A DNA stretch of 64,000 nucleotides from Colias croceus (taxonomy: Eukaryota; Arthropoda; Insecta; Lepidoptera; Pieridae), in NCBI RefSeq assembly GCF_905220415.1, contig NC_059538.1, positions 9,920,001 to 9,984,000 of the forward strand, written 5' to 3'. Of the stretch, positions 10,206-24,897 are shown piece by piece. How positions within the stretch are numbered: position 1 is the stretch's first letter; each line of letters begins with the position of its first letter. Position numbers and translations under genes: made by a program. The notes under the pieces are model-generated. The model was given only the letters and a program-made list of their open reading frames with translations, had not been told where the DNA came from and did no database searches.

Positions 10206-12814
10206 CCAATTGGATTACTAAATGGTTACTAGGCAAACTAGGTACTGTTTTAAATTAAAAGTTCCTGCCTACGCTTTTATTATTTTAAAGTGAATTCATT
10301 AGAGTTAGTTTTTCAAATATCTCGGTCTCAATAAAACAAAATAGAGCGAAAATCCTTTTATTTTGAGATTTCCTTATTTAGCAGACCGCTAACAACGAAT
10401 ATCCATCAAACGTGGTTAAGAACAAACTCGCAAGTTAGGTTAGCAAGTTGCCAACAAAATAAAATAAATAACTTAGCCTTTAGCCAAAGTTTTCAGTGGT
10501 TTTAGTAGCTGGAGTTAAAAATGTATTGAATATTTTTAACTCCAGCATTTTGCATTTTGAATGAAGTACAAATATACCAAAACTCGAGAATGTATTTCAT
10601 GTAAATTACAGCTTTTCATATTTCATATTCGCAGTATAAGAAGGTTTATTTAATTTCACGAAAAAACAATAGCCATACAATACATTTTTGTGTCAATGTC
10701 TTATGTCAAGTGGAACGTTAGAATAAGTGAATTGTAAAATTATTTAAAATAAATGTCTCTGAACCCTAAATTTAAGGGTAAGGGAATTTGTATAAGAAAA
10801 TAATCCCATATTTGTTTCAAATACTTATGTGAAATGGAATATCCTAAATGTAATTTTACTCGTGAAATAAATACAAAGAACAAATGTGTATCAAACATCA
10901 AAATCGAAACGAAAGGAATGTTATATATATAAATCCAATCAAGGAATAAAAGAAATATTGTAGGTACATGAATAAAATTTCTACCTATACAGGAAATAGC
11001 AAACAGCTTTTTCTATCGCATGATCTGTTTTTGCGCAGAGCAAATAAAATTTGAGAAAATTTTTCATCAACAGCAAAATCTGACCGTCAGTGTACCCGTT
11101 GGTTTTAGAAAAGTTTATAAATATTAATGAATATTTAGGGCTGACCCCGACCATTCTTCATTTTCGTGCGGGGTTATAATTGGCCACTTTGTACATATAA
11201 CGTTTGATGTTAAATTTGCCGCCTTTTTATGGATCAACTTTGTTCCGGAAAATGCAATGTATATTCAAAATCTAATTGAACAGTGCTATTACTTTTACGT
11301 ATGTACATTTTAAATTGTTCCATTTTATGTTTCGTTTTTCAATCCAGACTGATGCGATACGACACAGATGGTGTAGGCTTATTGATATCGACATATTGCT
11401 TCTACAGCGAAATCAGTAAATATGTTTGCTATATTAAAAATCGTAGGTTTGTTATTTTTTTACTCAAAATAATGTTTTGTATAAGTCTGCTTTGAGTATT
11501 ACTGGACTTTATATATACAAGGACTGTTTATGTTTCGCAATTTTAGTATAAAATGCAGAAATAAGTCTAGTATCTATGCAAAGTTTATATGAAACTTCTG
11601 AAAAGCGGCGAGCTGATATGAATTTCGTACAAAGTTTAATTTTGTAGTTTCTCTAACTCTCTACACTAACTGTCGTCACAAAGAAGAGTAGAAAGAGTTT
11701 GGCAAGGCATGGCTCTTCTCATACCAACATCGTTTTATCAATTGAAAAGTATATTTGTATAAGTGTCAACTGTATTATATAAATAAGATTTGGCACGTTC
11801 GACATTGAATATTAAAATAAACACCAAAGTCGACGACATAAGTTTATTGAGCTATAAATCGCATGTATGATTAAGTATGTGCGGTATATCCCTCGTCGGG
11901 CTAGCAATGGATAACAGTATATTATATTGAATAAATGCCAACATCAACAAAATATAAGGTTAAGAGTTAATGTTATGAATACGCAACGTGTTAGGTATAT
12001 TTTGAGGTAAAAGGACTAGTCTTTAAATTGTCAGTTAATATTATCCAACTTATATTCTGTTAAACTTCTGTTTCAAAATTTAGGTTGCAACTAATTATTA
12101 TAAATTAGGATGGAAGATTTGTGAAAATATTATATATTAAAATTTATGTTGTAAATGAAAAAATAACGGTTCACATCAATGCAATAAGTTGAAGATTTAT
12201 TGCCATTTAGGTATTGCATAGCCTGCCCAAAGCTCGCCTTGTAACTTATAATATAAAGAATTAGGTACCTTACTACTAAATAGCCGTAGGAATATAAAAT
12301 TATGATGATGATAGAGTTATCACAAATAACCTATTATATTATCATAGGCTATTAGGAGAATTATATCTAATAATATATTCCTAGAATAACGGATAACGGA
12401 TGCGTATTTTATGATATGAAAATGATTATTTTCATTCCCACGCAAGTGATGATAGATAGAGAGAGAACATATGTCTCTACTCTATTTGTCTCTTCGATTC
12501 CATCAAACGAATTGTAAACGGAATTTAATTGAATTAAAAATGAGTATAATCCGACCTTTTGATGCATGATTACAATTCAAAGAAATTATCGACTGTTTAT
12601 TTGGAATCGTGTTCAAAGTAAATGCGCGTGAATTTTTATGAAAAGCGCAATTAAAGTCACGTTAAAAGGATTTTATTTTATTCCCTTGCTCGTATTTAAA
12701 TGACATTTAAAGTGAAAATTTTATAGATAGGGTTAATTTCAACGAATTAAATAATTTATGTATCAGAATGTCGGATTGTGCAACATATGAGGTAATGTAG
12801 GTTATAATTAAAAA
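10206..12814. other. intergenic region without a recognised gene
   Basis: AT-rich; the longest frame is a 70-codon chance-like ORF (11283-11495). It contains a 15-bp-arm hairpin at 10508-10546. No exon or known repeat recognised otherwise. Confidence 0.4.
10508..10546. repeat. hairpin with 15-bp perfect arms
   Basis: GCTGGAGTTAAAAAT (10508-10522) is followed after 9 bases by its exact inverse (10532-10546). Function unknown. Confidence 0.6.
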
Positions 12815-12987
12815 AAGACGTGTGTCCCTCGGGGACGGCCGCGGTAAAGCTATTGCATAGCAATTAGCATGCCTTCAAGCCACACCTCCGCCCGTCGGAG
12901 TGGGGAGCGTGAGGTGTTTTCGTTACGGAATTTCTCGATTCGGTCCCCGCACTCAAGGCCCGCGATAGAAGCTATGCAATACCTAGC
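12815..12987 (-). ncRNA. GC-rich structured insert, possible RNA or repeat unit
   Basis: A sharply bounded GC-rich block in AT-rich DNA. Read on the − strand it contains several nested pairings: GCTATGCAATA with TATTGCATAGC, ACACCTC with GAGGTGT, and CGGGGAC with GTCCCCG. It ends ACACACGTC followed by a run of seven T, like a Pol III terminator. I see no convincing A or B box, and I cannot name a known small RNA. A dispersed repeat with secondary structure is the main alternative. Boundaries are approximate. Confidence 0.35.
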
Positions 12988-13702
12988 TTAAAACTTCAGA
13001 AGTAAACTTGTATCGACACTATATTTAAGATTATAATAAGGTTTCAGAAGGAATAATTATTGGATACCTACTTGGACAATAGTTTAAAGGACATAATAAG
13101 GTTTCAGTATACATTGTTCCTGAATTTGTTACATTTATATGAAGTTCCACAGTTACGTAAGGTCTGAAGCAGCGAGCCACTTTGTATGTATATCATTGCG
13201 AACATGAAAGGCGAGAGAGGCTATGTTTACGAAGCATTTCGTTAAATTTACTTTCATACAGCTGCTATTGAGTTTAGCTTCGTGTTGATTTTATAGAATG
13301 AAAACTGATTAAAAGGGTCTATACATTTCAATTTAAACTCTCTAATTATTGTTAAACTTCACAGTAAACTACTACTAAGTAGGTATATAAAATTAACGCC
13401 GAGAAGCATCAGTAATGTAATTTTCGCGTAAATAATTATTGTTAATTATTTATGTAAATTTTTAAAGTATTATTTATATGGAAATTAATAATTGTTCATT
13501 ACAACAATTAATTAATACAGCCGCATAAATTAGATTTCGCTTCGATGCTCATTTATTTAATACATGTCTATTAATTATTTGACGACGCAGGCAAATAATT
13601 ATAACGAGACACACACTGTAATTAAGACTTGTTCATACTAATGTATATAAAGTTTAAGATATATTATTAAATTGTTCAAAGCTTTAAGGCATATGAGAGT
13701 AA

Positions 13703-13925
13703 TCCTACTAATATTATAAATGCGAAGTTTGGAAGATGGATGTTTGATGGTTAGATACTCTTTCACGCAAATACTACTTAACCGATTAGAATAAAATTTG
13801 ATATATAGGTAGCTTAAGACCTAAAATAAGGCATAAGCTACTTTATAATCCGGTAAACATACAGGAATATGAACTATGTGGGTTTTTCTCTGAAAACGCG
13901 GGCGAAGCCGCGGGAGGATATCTAG
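13703..13925 (+). mobile_element. HLE-A related element, complete termini
   Basis: It starts TCCTACTAATATTATAAATG after an A. It ends with GCGGGCGAAGCCGCGGG, a short spacer and CTAG, then T. The interior diverges from the 1688 copy (no GTCT run), so it is a subfamily. Confidence 0.8.
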
Positions 13926-16900
13926 TCAAACTAATAAAGGAAACCACACTAAGGAATCTGATGAGGGGGCATCTCGTCAATCTCTAGTTATTATCCGTTC
14001 TATTGAAATGGGCCTGTTCAATGGTACACAAAGTATTGGAAACTAACTAACATTGATATAGGTTTCGTAGTATTGACAAGTTGGCGGTTTTCTTTAGAAG
14101 AGAGCCAATTGAAATGGAAGCTTTTGACTCGTGTATAATTCGTAGCTGAATTTTATTTTTGCTACATTTGAATATAGTCTAAAATAAAATAGGTAAAATA
14201 ATTGTTGATCTTCTATAATATATACTGTAACAATATACAAATCTGTTAAGTAAAACTAGAATCAATTCAATTTTTGAGTGAAATAATGTCTGTAGAATAG
14301 AAACATAGATTTTTCTAAACTACGGTTACATACGGTTAATCCGTACTTCACGCTAAATCAGCTTTACACCCAGAACATCCTTAATTCCCACATAAAGAAA
14401 CAGAAAAACATTGTAAAAAAGTTAAAGAGGTTTCACGGTAAGCAGGGTGAAAGGGTCTGGTTTTAATGAAACTTTTACTAGTAAGACTTTTTTGCGGTTT
14501 TCGTCAAATACTTTGCAAGAATTTGTAATATATTCGTATCACGGGAATTGCTACCTCTTATTTGTCGTCCTAAATAAATACTGGAATGAAATTGGGAAGT
14601 GAGAACTTTATAAGTGGTTTTCAGAATATTTATAACTTCCTATTGGAAAAATAATAAAGAATTCACATTCATTACTGTCTATCTAAACAAAATGTTTTGA
14701 GTTCTTTTAGAGAAGATTTACTTTAAATCATTTTTCTTTTTACCCGTACTTTTTTGGTGAAAATCAATAATAATTTGGTTGAAATCAATAATAATTGTTG
14801 AGATTTTATCTGTATTCAAATAAAATGGAAAAACGCAGAGTTTTAAAATTAGATACATTAAATTAACTATAAAGAAAAATACTATTTTGTAAAGTAGAGC
14901 GTAGTTTAATTAATTAATCTAAAGACGAATAAAATTTCACGCTTACAATATAATATTAACAGAACACTTCATTAGTAAAGTAAACACTATATTCGTTAGC
15001 TGTTATTTTAAATAAAACAATGGGAAGGGAAACGTTTTATATTACTTTTATTAAAAATTTATAAGATGGAGGATGAAATATAATGCCATTACGGGCTTCC
15101 CAACCTATCGCGAATTAGGTCTGACGAATCTCTTTAGAGTTTCAGCTGTGCCCTTGTTTCCGATATAATGCAAATCCAATATAATAAATATGCCTGACTT
15201 GGAACAGAATAAACAGCTTTTTAAGCTCCATTTGTTTTTATATCGATTTACAGAGCTATCGAGACATTCAATATTCGACTTGGAATGAAAAATATGTCAT
15301 TGAAAATAACATCTCTTTTAGTACACATCTTGATAGAATAAAATGTTTCAATTACAAACAGAGTTCTGTGTTATTTGATTCACATTAATTAAATTTGACC
15401 CATAATCCGAAGACGCAAATTCAGAGTATTCAGCAGTATTTTACATTAGGTTAATTAAGTTAAGTAGAACGATTTGATGGGTCGATGCTCATGTGGGAGA
15501 CGGTAATTAGACCTATTCCAAATACAAGCTTTATGACGTCACGTGAAGACGTTAAGTTGATAGCCTTTGGATGACTCTTGGAGCTGTTATTCTACAGCCT
15601 TAGGCTTCATACATACTGTTGGTTAATTTATTTCTCTTATGGAAATGGAAATTCAAAATTATAAACGAGAAACTGTAGTGTTGTTTAAGTTTAAGGTTTT
15701 TCATAAGTATAATTTGTGATTCCATAAAGTATAATAATTATCCTGTTATATAAATTGTGTTTTACATAGTCAATATTTTGCTGAAAATCTCTATATGGAA
15801 ATCTTTACTTCTTGAAAATCTAATTACCATCTATACTTGCCAATCACACACATTTTACATTACTTTGTCATCAATTTGGCACACCTGCATTGCAGGAATT
15901 GCGTCACGATCAGCCATGCCAGAACTCAACCGACGTCTTTTAACAAAGATCTTATTTGTGATTTTGTTTATCATGTCTTCGCTATATGGCTCGAGGCTTT
16001 TGTATGCTTCCTTCTCTATTGAGTTTCAGTGAACTGTAGTTAAAATATGTTCAGTTCTCACCTCGATTAAACCACGAATTGTGATCACAATGCGGTTGAA
16101 CTGGGCTTATTCGACGTGCTAGTTTATCGTAAAACATCTAACTACACATACAACGATTCAATCTTTATTTGAAATGTTTTTGAGAGCCATATGAAATTGT
16201 AATGAGCAATTACTAATGACCATTTACAGGGTAAAACATCTTAAAATACGATACCTTACTAACATTATAAATGCTAAAGTGTGATTGTTGTTTGTCTTTT
16301 TTTCACGTTGCAAGAAAGCTATTATAAGATACGATTTCTAAAGATGAACTAGGTGTCTAGAGACATAGGCTTTTTACCGCGGTGATATATCTAATGCCCA
16401 TAGGAATTTCCTTTGATTTGACGGTCGGAAATCTAGTAAAGAATAACTAAAATATTTTGAAAGTAAAACAAGCATTTTACTTCTTACAACAAACATTAGA
16501 AAAACATTTCAATTAAGAAGATGGCAAAGTATTCAATAAATTATTATTATTTAACAATACAAATTACAAAGCTTGTCCAATAATACTATTTCTATTACAA
16601 CATGTAATTAGTAACTTACACCTTTATTAACATCACCCGTGAATTAACATCAGTTTCACCAATCCTAATTGTAATTCAAATGTGTATTAATAATTAAACC
16701 ACAATTCCAGGAATTAATAACACATTTATGTTTGACGCTACGAGTAACATCTTGCTTCGTAATTAAGGGTTGCTCTTCCGAGGAGGAAATATTGAGGAGT
16801 TCAAATGTTTCTCAAGTAAACCTTCATGTCCCTTTTCATACTTCAGAATCTGTTACTGATTTTATGGTGCTATGAACTTCTATGAATTAGTATTTCGTTT

Positions 16901-18979
16901 CATGATCAACCCTGCTTGTATATCGTATAAATTCTTACCCTTTTCTGCCCTTTTTGTTATACTTTCAAGATTTTCTGTTACGGGCCTAACAATGAATTAT
17001 TAGATAGCTCTTATAAAATTCTAAGTTGTTTCCAGTGAAGAGTTTTACTAAATATCTAACATTTCAATTACCCTCATTTTGTACAGAGCAAACTAAAATA
17101 AAATTTAATCAAAATATCTGAACCTTTACTCCTTGCCCGATGGTTGTTTCAAATAGTTTTGAGATTGAAAGAAAACTTTCTCAAGATTGTAAACAATGTG
17201 CGAAATTAAATTATTGTGAACAAACAAGGCGCAAGTTTACACGTACCCTGGGAACGGTCTTCGTAAAGTTTATATTGCCCTCCAATGAAATACTTACCAT
17301 ATTTATTATATTTATTTCATTTACAATATATAACTGACCTGAAAAAACTTCCATTGTTTTTTAAGCAAAGTTCCTGTGCTTAAATACCTATTTTTGTTAC
17401 TTACAAATGCCTTTATTATCCGCTATCAATATATTTAAATCCAGTCTATTAACATTTTTAATTACAGACCGCTTGTTTGACGGCCTGTCATTGCGGTTCG
17501 GATCCGTCCGATCGTTTCACTATCGCACCCTGCGGTTTTGTCCGTCCGTTTATTCATTGAAACTGATTTACGCTCCAGTGAGACTTTTCCGATAGCATAT
17601 TTGATTTTCTCGCTCCCTTAAACATCGTGTTTGCTGTATCAATTTGCGCCTTGTTTATATCCATTATTTTTAGTGAATTTGAAAGAGCAATTAAGTATGA
17701 AATAACTAGGAAATCTTATACGAAATTTTCACGAGTCATTAAAGGAAAGAAGTCCTACTGTTCAAGTACCCTTCGCCAAATTTCGATTCTAATTGGAATC
17801 CATTAATGTTTTATCATTGCTTAAACACAATACTAAATTACTTAACAACGTAATGAAATGTTTTCTATAAAAAGATTTTATTTTAAACAATAATGCTCAG
17901 TTTTATAATGAGTATACTCACATTAAGAGATTAGGTTTAACCAATCCCGTTGATTAATTAAAAAATACGCGAGAAAAAGTAAAGTTCTCTATAATATGTT
18001 CATAAAATGTCTGTTAAATTAATATTTGCCATGTGTACAATGCACTTTGCTGATGTATTGACATTGATTCACTTGTGGATAATGAAATGAACGTAAAGCG
18101 TAATTAATTAATTATTATTTTACGCTCCCCATATAGGAAACACTCCAAAAAAAGGAGCTTCTCAATTCCACTGCTTTTATCGTTTGCTACCTCAGAACTA
18201 TCGACTGGGTGAACCGATTTTTATGATCCTATTGATTTATTTACAATTTTGTCCAGTTGTTTAAAATTAATATAAATCTAACGATTACCTAAGAATGTAA
18301 TAAATGCTCTTACATACCAATTTCCACAATAAAATAACTTAAAGTTTTATAAGTAGAAAAGTCGGTATTATTGCTTACAGCGATTCGATTCAGAAATTGG
18401 ATCGCCATACGATTCGGAATCTCTTGTTGTCTCATAATTTTCACGTAATTTCTTCCTAAGTACAAAAATATATCGGTTAATTGCCTATTATTTTTTGCAA
18501 CAGATATGTATCAATCTTATATTAATTGATTGTCAGTGTGGTAATAGTGATTGAGTATGGTTTTTTGATCGATGTGTGTTAACATTAATATTTTCGTATC
18601 TTAATCACTAGCTTTATGACATCCATTGTAACTTGTAAGTATGCATATATACCTTACAGCTCTATGTTATGAATGTTTGTCCATAATATTTGATGAAGTC
18701 GTTTAAGAACTAAAGTAATATTTTCTTTACAGATACACAATTTATTAACTGCTACTTAGTAACAAGTGAAATGTATTAAGATTTTAAATCTTTAAAGCCT
18801 ACTAAGTAGGTATATAAAACCCATTCTAAGACAATCCTTGATAAACCTTAATGTGAAGAAACAATATAATCTACACATCTTTGTTTACCAATATAAAGCT
18901 TGCACTACTAATTTAAATATTCTGTTATTATTATTTGGTATCTCTACCATAAATTACATATTTTCCAATGTCGTTATAA
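13926..18979. other. intergenic region without a recognised gene
   Basis: AT-rich. It contains an old Helitron-like copy at 16254-16435, a 22-bp imperfect tandem repeat near 14755-14798, and a 54-codon − strand open stretch at about 15857-16020 that looks weakly protein-like but is not recognised. No exon model can be supported. Confidence 0.4.
16254..16435 (+). mobile_element. old Helitron-like copy
   Basis: It begins CCTTACTAACATTATAAATG and ends CGGTCGGAAATCTAG before T. The interior keeps GACATAGGCTTTTTACC. Strongly diverged from the other copies. Confidence 0.55.
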
Positions 18980-19460
18980 TCTATACATATAATAAATCTG
19001 TAGAAGGGTCAATTCTGTACATTGAAAATATTGAAAAAATAAATAGCAGGGGGTGTTACTGGATCGATACCAAACCCAAATATGTGATTAAAAAAATTTT
19101 TGTCTGTCTGTCTGTCTGTCTGTCTGTATGTGAAGGCATCACGTGAAAACTAGCGGTTCGATTTCGATGAAACTTGGTATAATTATACCTTATTATCCTG
19201 GGCGTAAAATAGGATACTTTTTATCCTGGAAAAATACGTAGAAAAAAAATAATCTTAATTTTTCAGTTTTATCCATAGACGTTGTTCCGTAGAACCGCGA
19301 ACACACATTGCGTATTATTATAGGCCTAGCCGTATTTGGGAATTGGGTCCAATAGATATTTATAAGATGTTATTGTCAGAGGTACTCAAAATGGTACTCA
19401 AAATAAACCATCCACGCGAAGACCGACATCCGCGCGGACGGAGTCGCGGGCGAAAGCTAG
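18980..19460 (+). mobile_element. Helitron-like element HLE-C, full-length
   Basis: It starts TCTATACATATAATAAATCT and ends GTCGCGGGCGAAAGCTAG, between A and T. Marker boxes are AGAAGGGTCAATTCTGTACA, a (TGTC)n run near 19100, CACGTGAAAACTAGCGG, and 'CCGCGCGGACGGAGTCGCGG' near the 3' end. No coding capacity; moved by Helitron machinery elsewhere. Confidence 0.85.
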
Positions 19461-19744
19461 TAATAAATATGTGTTGAAAGCACGCGTTTATAGACATAAG
19501 CTTATTAAAATTTGAATATTAAATCTACTTATAAAATTTTGTTTATCATAACATCAATTTTCACAGTCACAACATAATATTAACTGTTACTTAGTAAGAG
19601 TGCGTAGGAGGGTCAATATTTTCCCCTTGTTTTGATAAATATAGTTTCATTCAATTTTTTATTCTTAAAGGAATACCGTATCATATTTTTTTTGCATTTT
19701 GAGCATAGTATTTAACGTTATCATGAAATACATTTCATATGATA

Positions 19745-19985
19745 CTAGCTTTCCACCCGCGGCATCGCCCACGCCGTAAAAGAAAAACCCGCATAGTTTC
19801 CGTTCCCGTGGGATTTCCGGGATAAAACCTATCCTATGTCCCGGGGTAAAAAGTAGCCTATGTACTTTCTCGGGTATCAAAATATCTCTATACCTTTCAT
19901 GCAAATTGGTTAAGTAATTAAGGCGTGATTGAGTAACAGACAGACAGACAGAGTTACTTTCCATTTATAATTCCATTAGTATGGA
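19745..19985 (-). mobile_element. HLE-A copy
   Basis: CTAG at 19745-19748 (3' end) and GA at 19984-19985 (complement of the TC start), flanked by A and T as for the other copies. It has (GACA)n and the GGCGTGATTGAGTAACAG box. Confidence 0.82.
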
Positions 19986-22900
19986 TTATCACAAAATAGA
20001 TACTCGAAAGCCTTGCCTATAAATATTGCAGGCTTCCTAATATTAGAGTATTAATGTCCCATACAAGCACTGTTTTAACATAACATAAATTCAAATCATA
20101 CTCATCTAAATATATTCAAGGCGTTAGAGCATGCATGCTGCGCACATGGACCGGTTTTGAGTGCACTAGGCTTTTTAATAGAGCATGACGTTGGGTCTAG
20201 TTTCAGCATTTCAGTGAGGTAATGAGGTTTGGCGTGTTTAGATCTTCTGTGCATTAATTGTGGAGCAGAGAATAATGTATACTTAGAGCTTCAATTAGTC
20301 GTTTTGAATATACTTGTACCTACATATTGTTTTCGTGTTTGTACTCTTCAAATGCTTAAGACTGTTGCTTGCAAGGGTATTATGGGTTGTGGAATAGAAA
20401 TGTGTGTATGATAGTTATTTCATTTATAGAGATATATATATGTGCTATAGGAATAATGTTTCTATATAATTTAATAAACATTATGTTCTAAATTAAACGT
20501 TCCCTTCTTCTCTATAATCTCACTATTTAAGTAAAAGTAAAACGTGAATCTACATAACCGTTAATTTAAACTGTATTGCCGTTTTTATCGTACCTCATAA
20601 ACAAGGCTTTAGATTTCGTGTTACCGCAGTCGATAGTCACTAAATCAAGAAGGATTCCAGTTTGGTGGTTTGGAAAATGAGACAAGACACTGACCAGCGG
20701 TAACGAAATTGAATTGTAAAATACAATTATTAATTATCTGTATATTTTTTGTACATTTCTGGGTAATTTTTGTTTCAGTCAAGTGAAGTGGGTAATTATT
20801 TTAGGGCTGGCCTAAAATTGTGTCTGTAGTAAGACTAATAATGAAAATAGTTTTAATGTTTCATAATCGGTGACCAAGTTACTACAACGAAGTTTACAAA
20901 GGAGAAGAGGAAGCGTATGTCAGCAAATTTTCGCTGTGGTGCAAATTTTTAACATTTCCTCTCGATAAAAAGAAAGCTTTAGAATCTTTTAGAAAGCTTA
21001 TTTTATAAGAAACTAGCTTTCCACCCGCGGCATCGCCCGCGCAGTCAAAGAAAAACCCGCATAGTTCCCGTTCCCGTGGGATTTCCGGGAATAAACCTAT
21101 CCTATGTCCTTTCTCGGGTATCAAAATATCTCTATACCAAATTTCATGCAAATTGGTTCAGTAGTTAAGGCGTGATTGAGTAACAGACAGACAGACAGAC
21201 AGACAGACAGCATACTTTCGCATTTATAATATTAGTATGGATTTGAATTACACGTATTTTTTATCGAAACAATTGTAAGAATAGGTTTCAAAACATTTAA
21301 ATCCAGTGCAATTCGTCAAGTTCGTACTTACATTGGTTTGCGCTGACCTTTTGATATAAAGTGTACCTTTGGGAGACTTTAACTTTGTTCTAGATCAAGA
21401 CAGATCTTGGCATACAAACAGAATTGTTGCACTAAAAACAAAATATACTATTTGGTTTGGTTACATAATACATTACCTGTAAGTTAAAAAATCTATGAAT
21501 AAGTTAAGTAAAATAACTAAGATAATGCAATTAAAACTCAGTCTAACCTTTTGGCTTTCATAATTTTTTATTTTTTTGCTTTTTACAACTAATTAATGCA
21601 ATTTATACAAAGCAATAAGTACTTAAATTATCAATCGATATCTACAGTTCATTAGGCGATGAATAAGGTCGGTCTAAGCTCAGGCATTGCTTCGTTATGA
21701 GGTTATCTACATGAATGCAATTAGTGTACAAATTGGCTATTTATGTTACAAAACATTGTTATGTATTTACGTAAAAAATTTTTAAATTGTGTGATCGTAA
21801 ATCTCAGAAACGTTCAGTGCGTATGGCACAATTTCGATGACAGAATAATAGGAGCGTTTGAATTTAAAGAATTGAAATTAAATATTGTATACTTTGGCCA
21901 AAATTTGTTCTTTAACTTACGCCATGGAAAACAATTGAAAATACAGTATCGATTTTTCTCAGTTTTTCACTAACACACTGTTTTCATAAGTGAGACCACA
22001 GAAGCAAGTACAGCAAGTACAGTTGTAAAATAACTGATAGCTCTACGACATGATGAGACCGACATTGAATATCTTTTACACTTATACATCATAGGCATGT
22101 ATTACACTTACCTATTATTGTAAGTATTTCGTTACCTAAGCTTGATGTTTCACAAACTGCGGCGCGTGACCGTGACACGTTGATGAATGTTTCAAATTCG
22201 GGATATATCGTTGTTTGTAGACGGATTTATGATGTCAGTAATATGAAGCTTGAAATTTATTGACATCTGCTGCTCGTATGACTACCAACGGTGAAATTTT
22301 GCGATATGAACGTCTGTAGGACGGTCTGGATCTTGTCTCTGATTTACATCAATTTTGGTTACGAAATGTGTTGTGCCATGATAATATTATAATAAAAGTG
22401 TTAGTGGCAATTCTGAACAGAAAGTCTACCCTCAGAGAAAATGAAGAAATGAGACATCATCATTCATCATAGGACTTAGGACATCATATTATTATTTAGT
22501 TGACATCGTTGAATCTATATTATAATAAATGTTTTCGACCTTTTTCTCGCATGAAGGCTCATCCCCAATCTCGATCAAACATACCATACATTTTTTGCAT
22601 TTCAATAGTGTAATTGAAACAAAAAAAAATTTATTAATCAAAAATCAACTGATATCAAGTTTACTTTATTTGAAATTTGAGAAACATAATCCAGAAATGT
22701 AGGGTTCTAAAAATAATCTAGGATTCAGGTAGATATGTATACCGTCATCAGCGGACATGATTCCATTATCAGATAATATGACACGCAGGATTACGTAGAT
22801 TACAGTAACGGACTACACGAATATTATTAATACTGCATGTCCGCGCGCTTGTCGGATATTGAGTTATTATCGCTGTCAAATGAATTAATTTACTACTATA

Positions 22901-24890
22901 CCATAATATTATGTTTAAAGCTCGAAGTCACTATTTGTAATGCAACTGATAATACCATGGTAATATGAGTGTTTCTATCATATACGAATATCTATTATTT
23001 TTAAATAATGATGACTTCATGTAAGGTGTTTTTGTTACATCTTCGTCACAGTAATTATTTATTTACATATGCAATTACATATTTAATTCATTTATTTCCG
23101 TTCCGTTCGATTCATATTTAACTATTCAATGCGGATGACACCGATCGTTAAAGACCGTTCTGTCCGTTCTGCCCCTCATTTTTTACTTTTTAAAATAAAT
23201 TCATTTTATACAATAAACAAACCTATGAAATAACTTCTTTAAGCCTATTTCTGTCTTGATTTCTTTTCTTGCTAATTCAAAGGCACGTGCACATTGAAAT
23301 GAATTAAGCCTAGATTTTCATAATCCAACCAAGTGAGACTATAATACATAAACCGCTTAAGATAAGTATGGCGTGGCTCTAAGCAGGGTCTTGAAAGGTA
23401 AATACTAATTGGATTTAGCTCAAACGAAGCCTGCATTAGATTTTATTTTTTCCCTAGGTGACCGCTTTATACGTGTTAAACGAGCTTCCTTTCATTGGGT
23501 AAATAACCTATCCATACCGTATAATTTTCATCTAATGTTTAGCGCATAATATATTCATTACAACATTTTCTGGGATTTTCTAGTATAAAATAAATGTTCC
23601 TTCTATAGCTGAGAAACTTATTATTTTGCTGTGTTAATTATGTAGCCTTATTATCTAAAAGATACCCACCATTATGAAAATCTTTGTTTGTCTGTTTGCA
23701 AGTGCAACCAGCTTATCTGAAAAAACGGCTGGCTAATGGTCAATAGCTCATGGTGGGTAATGTCGAATTCGCCTACCTGTGTGACTACTTCGGTACAATT
23801 CAAATTATGGAAATAGTGTTCTGTATATCTAACTAGTGTTGTTAATATTTAAATAATATATTTTATATTTCCTCAAATACTACATTCTACCAAATTTGAG
23901 GACGGTAAATACCTAGAAGTTTACTTAGATCCAAGTGCCGGATTATTGTTACAAGCGTATATCACCGACCACCATTTCCGTCTTTTGTGATAGCTTCAAT
24001 AAAAGATCTAGGTCACAGTGATCAGTTAAAGACTCACAATACCTACAAAAAACTAATATTTATATAATACTTAAAATTAATGGCTATTCAAATTAATATC
24101 AATCATTCATTATATAAGTAAGCTTTTTTCACTTTGTTTCACAGATAGAGAGGTAATTTTGTGATTTTAAATGTAGTATTATAAGCTCCAATTCTATATG
24201 TACGAATTATTATCTACTAGTTAATTGATACAAACATGGTTGGCATATATTACAAAGTATAAATTGTTACATAATTGGCAGTCTAAGCTGCTGTGATAAA
24301 GGTTACGTTTCTTTTAGTATTAGCGACAATTTTGTGTTGCTGGGTAGTTCGTATTTGGGACCAAACTGAAAAGATTATCAGACCAATTTTGATTTTATTG
24401 TTTAAAAGCTTTTATAGTTAAACAAATACAATACTTTTTAATTTGAATTCATCATTGCTATATATTGTGTTTTACATATTATTATATTCTTATTGTATCT
24501 TCTATGTATTATTGATTTTATTCACAATTAAGTGATTCAAAAATTTTCCATTTCCATTTAACATATAACTGCACATTATATTTCCCAAAGTGATATTTTA
24601 TTCCAACAGCTGAAAGGTAAAGATGACAGATTCGCATTTAGCACATGCTGATAGGTACATGGGTAATGCATTTTCAGTAGCGGTAGTGCATCTATGCATA
24701 CATAGCAACCTTTTAGTGTACTCAATATTCAACGTAATATCGCTCGAATATAGGTTGGATATTTAGGAATTAGTATTATGAACATTGGAGGGAGAAATTT
24801 TAAACCTTTATAAATATACAGCTTTGCAATAATGAGCTTTTAACACTTTTACACGTTATTCTTATATGTGTATACATACCTATTTTATTT
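19986..24890. other. intergenic region without a recognised gene
   Basis: Apart from the HLE-A copy at 21013-21241, this AT-rich stretch shows no exon, RNA gene or repeat I can name. Frames up to 76 codons occur but have no recognisable content. Confidence 0.4.
21013..21241 (-). mobile_element. HLE-A copy
   Basis: CTAG at 21013-21016 after A, GA at 21240-21241 before T. It has a longer (GACA)n run than the other copies and otherwise closely resembles 19745-19985. Confidence 0.83.
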
Positions 24891-24897
24891 GGCGTAT

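Noticed and set aside
19665..19964. 99-codon − strand ORF (with SVTQSRLNYLTNL)
   Set aside because: It is the translation of an HLE-A copy; the same peptide pieces recur in other HLE-A copies.
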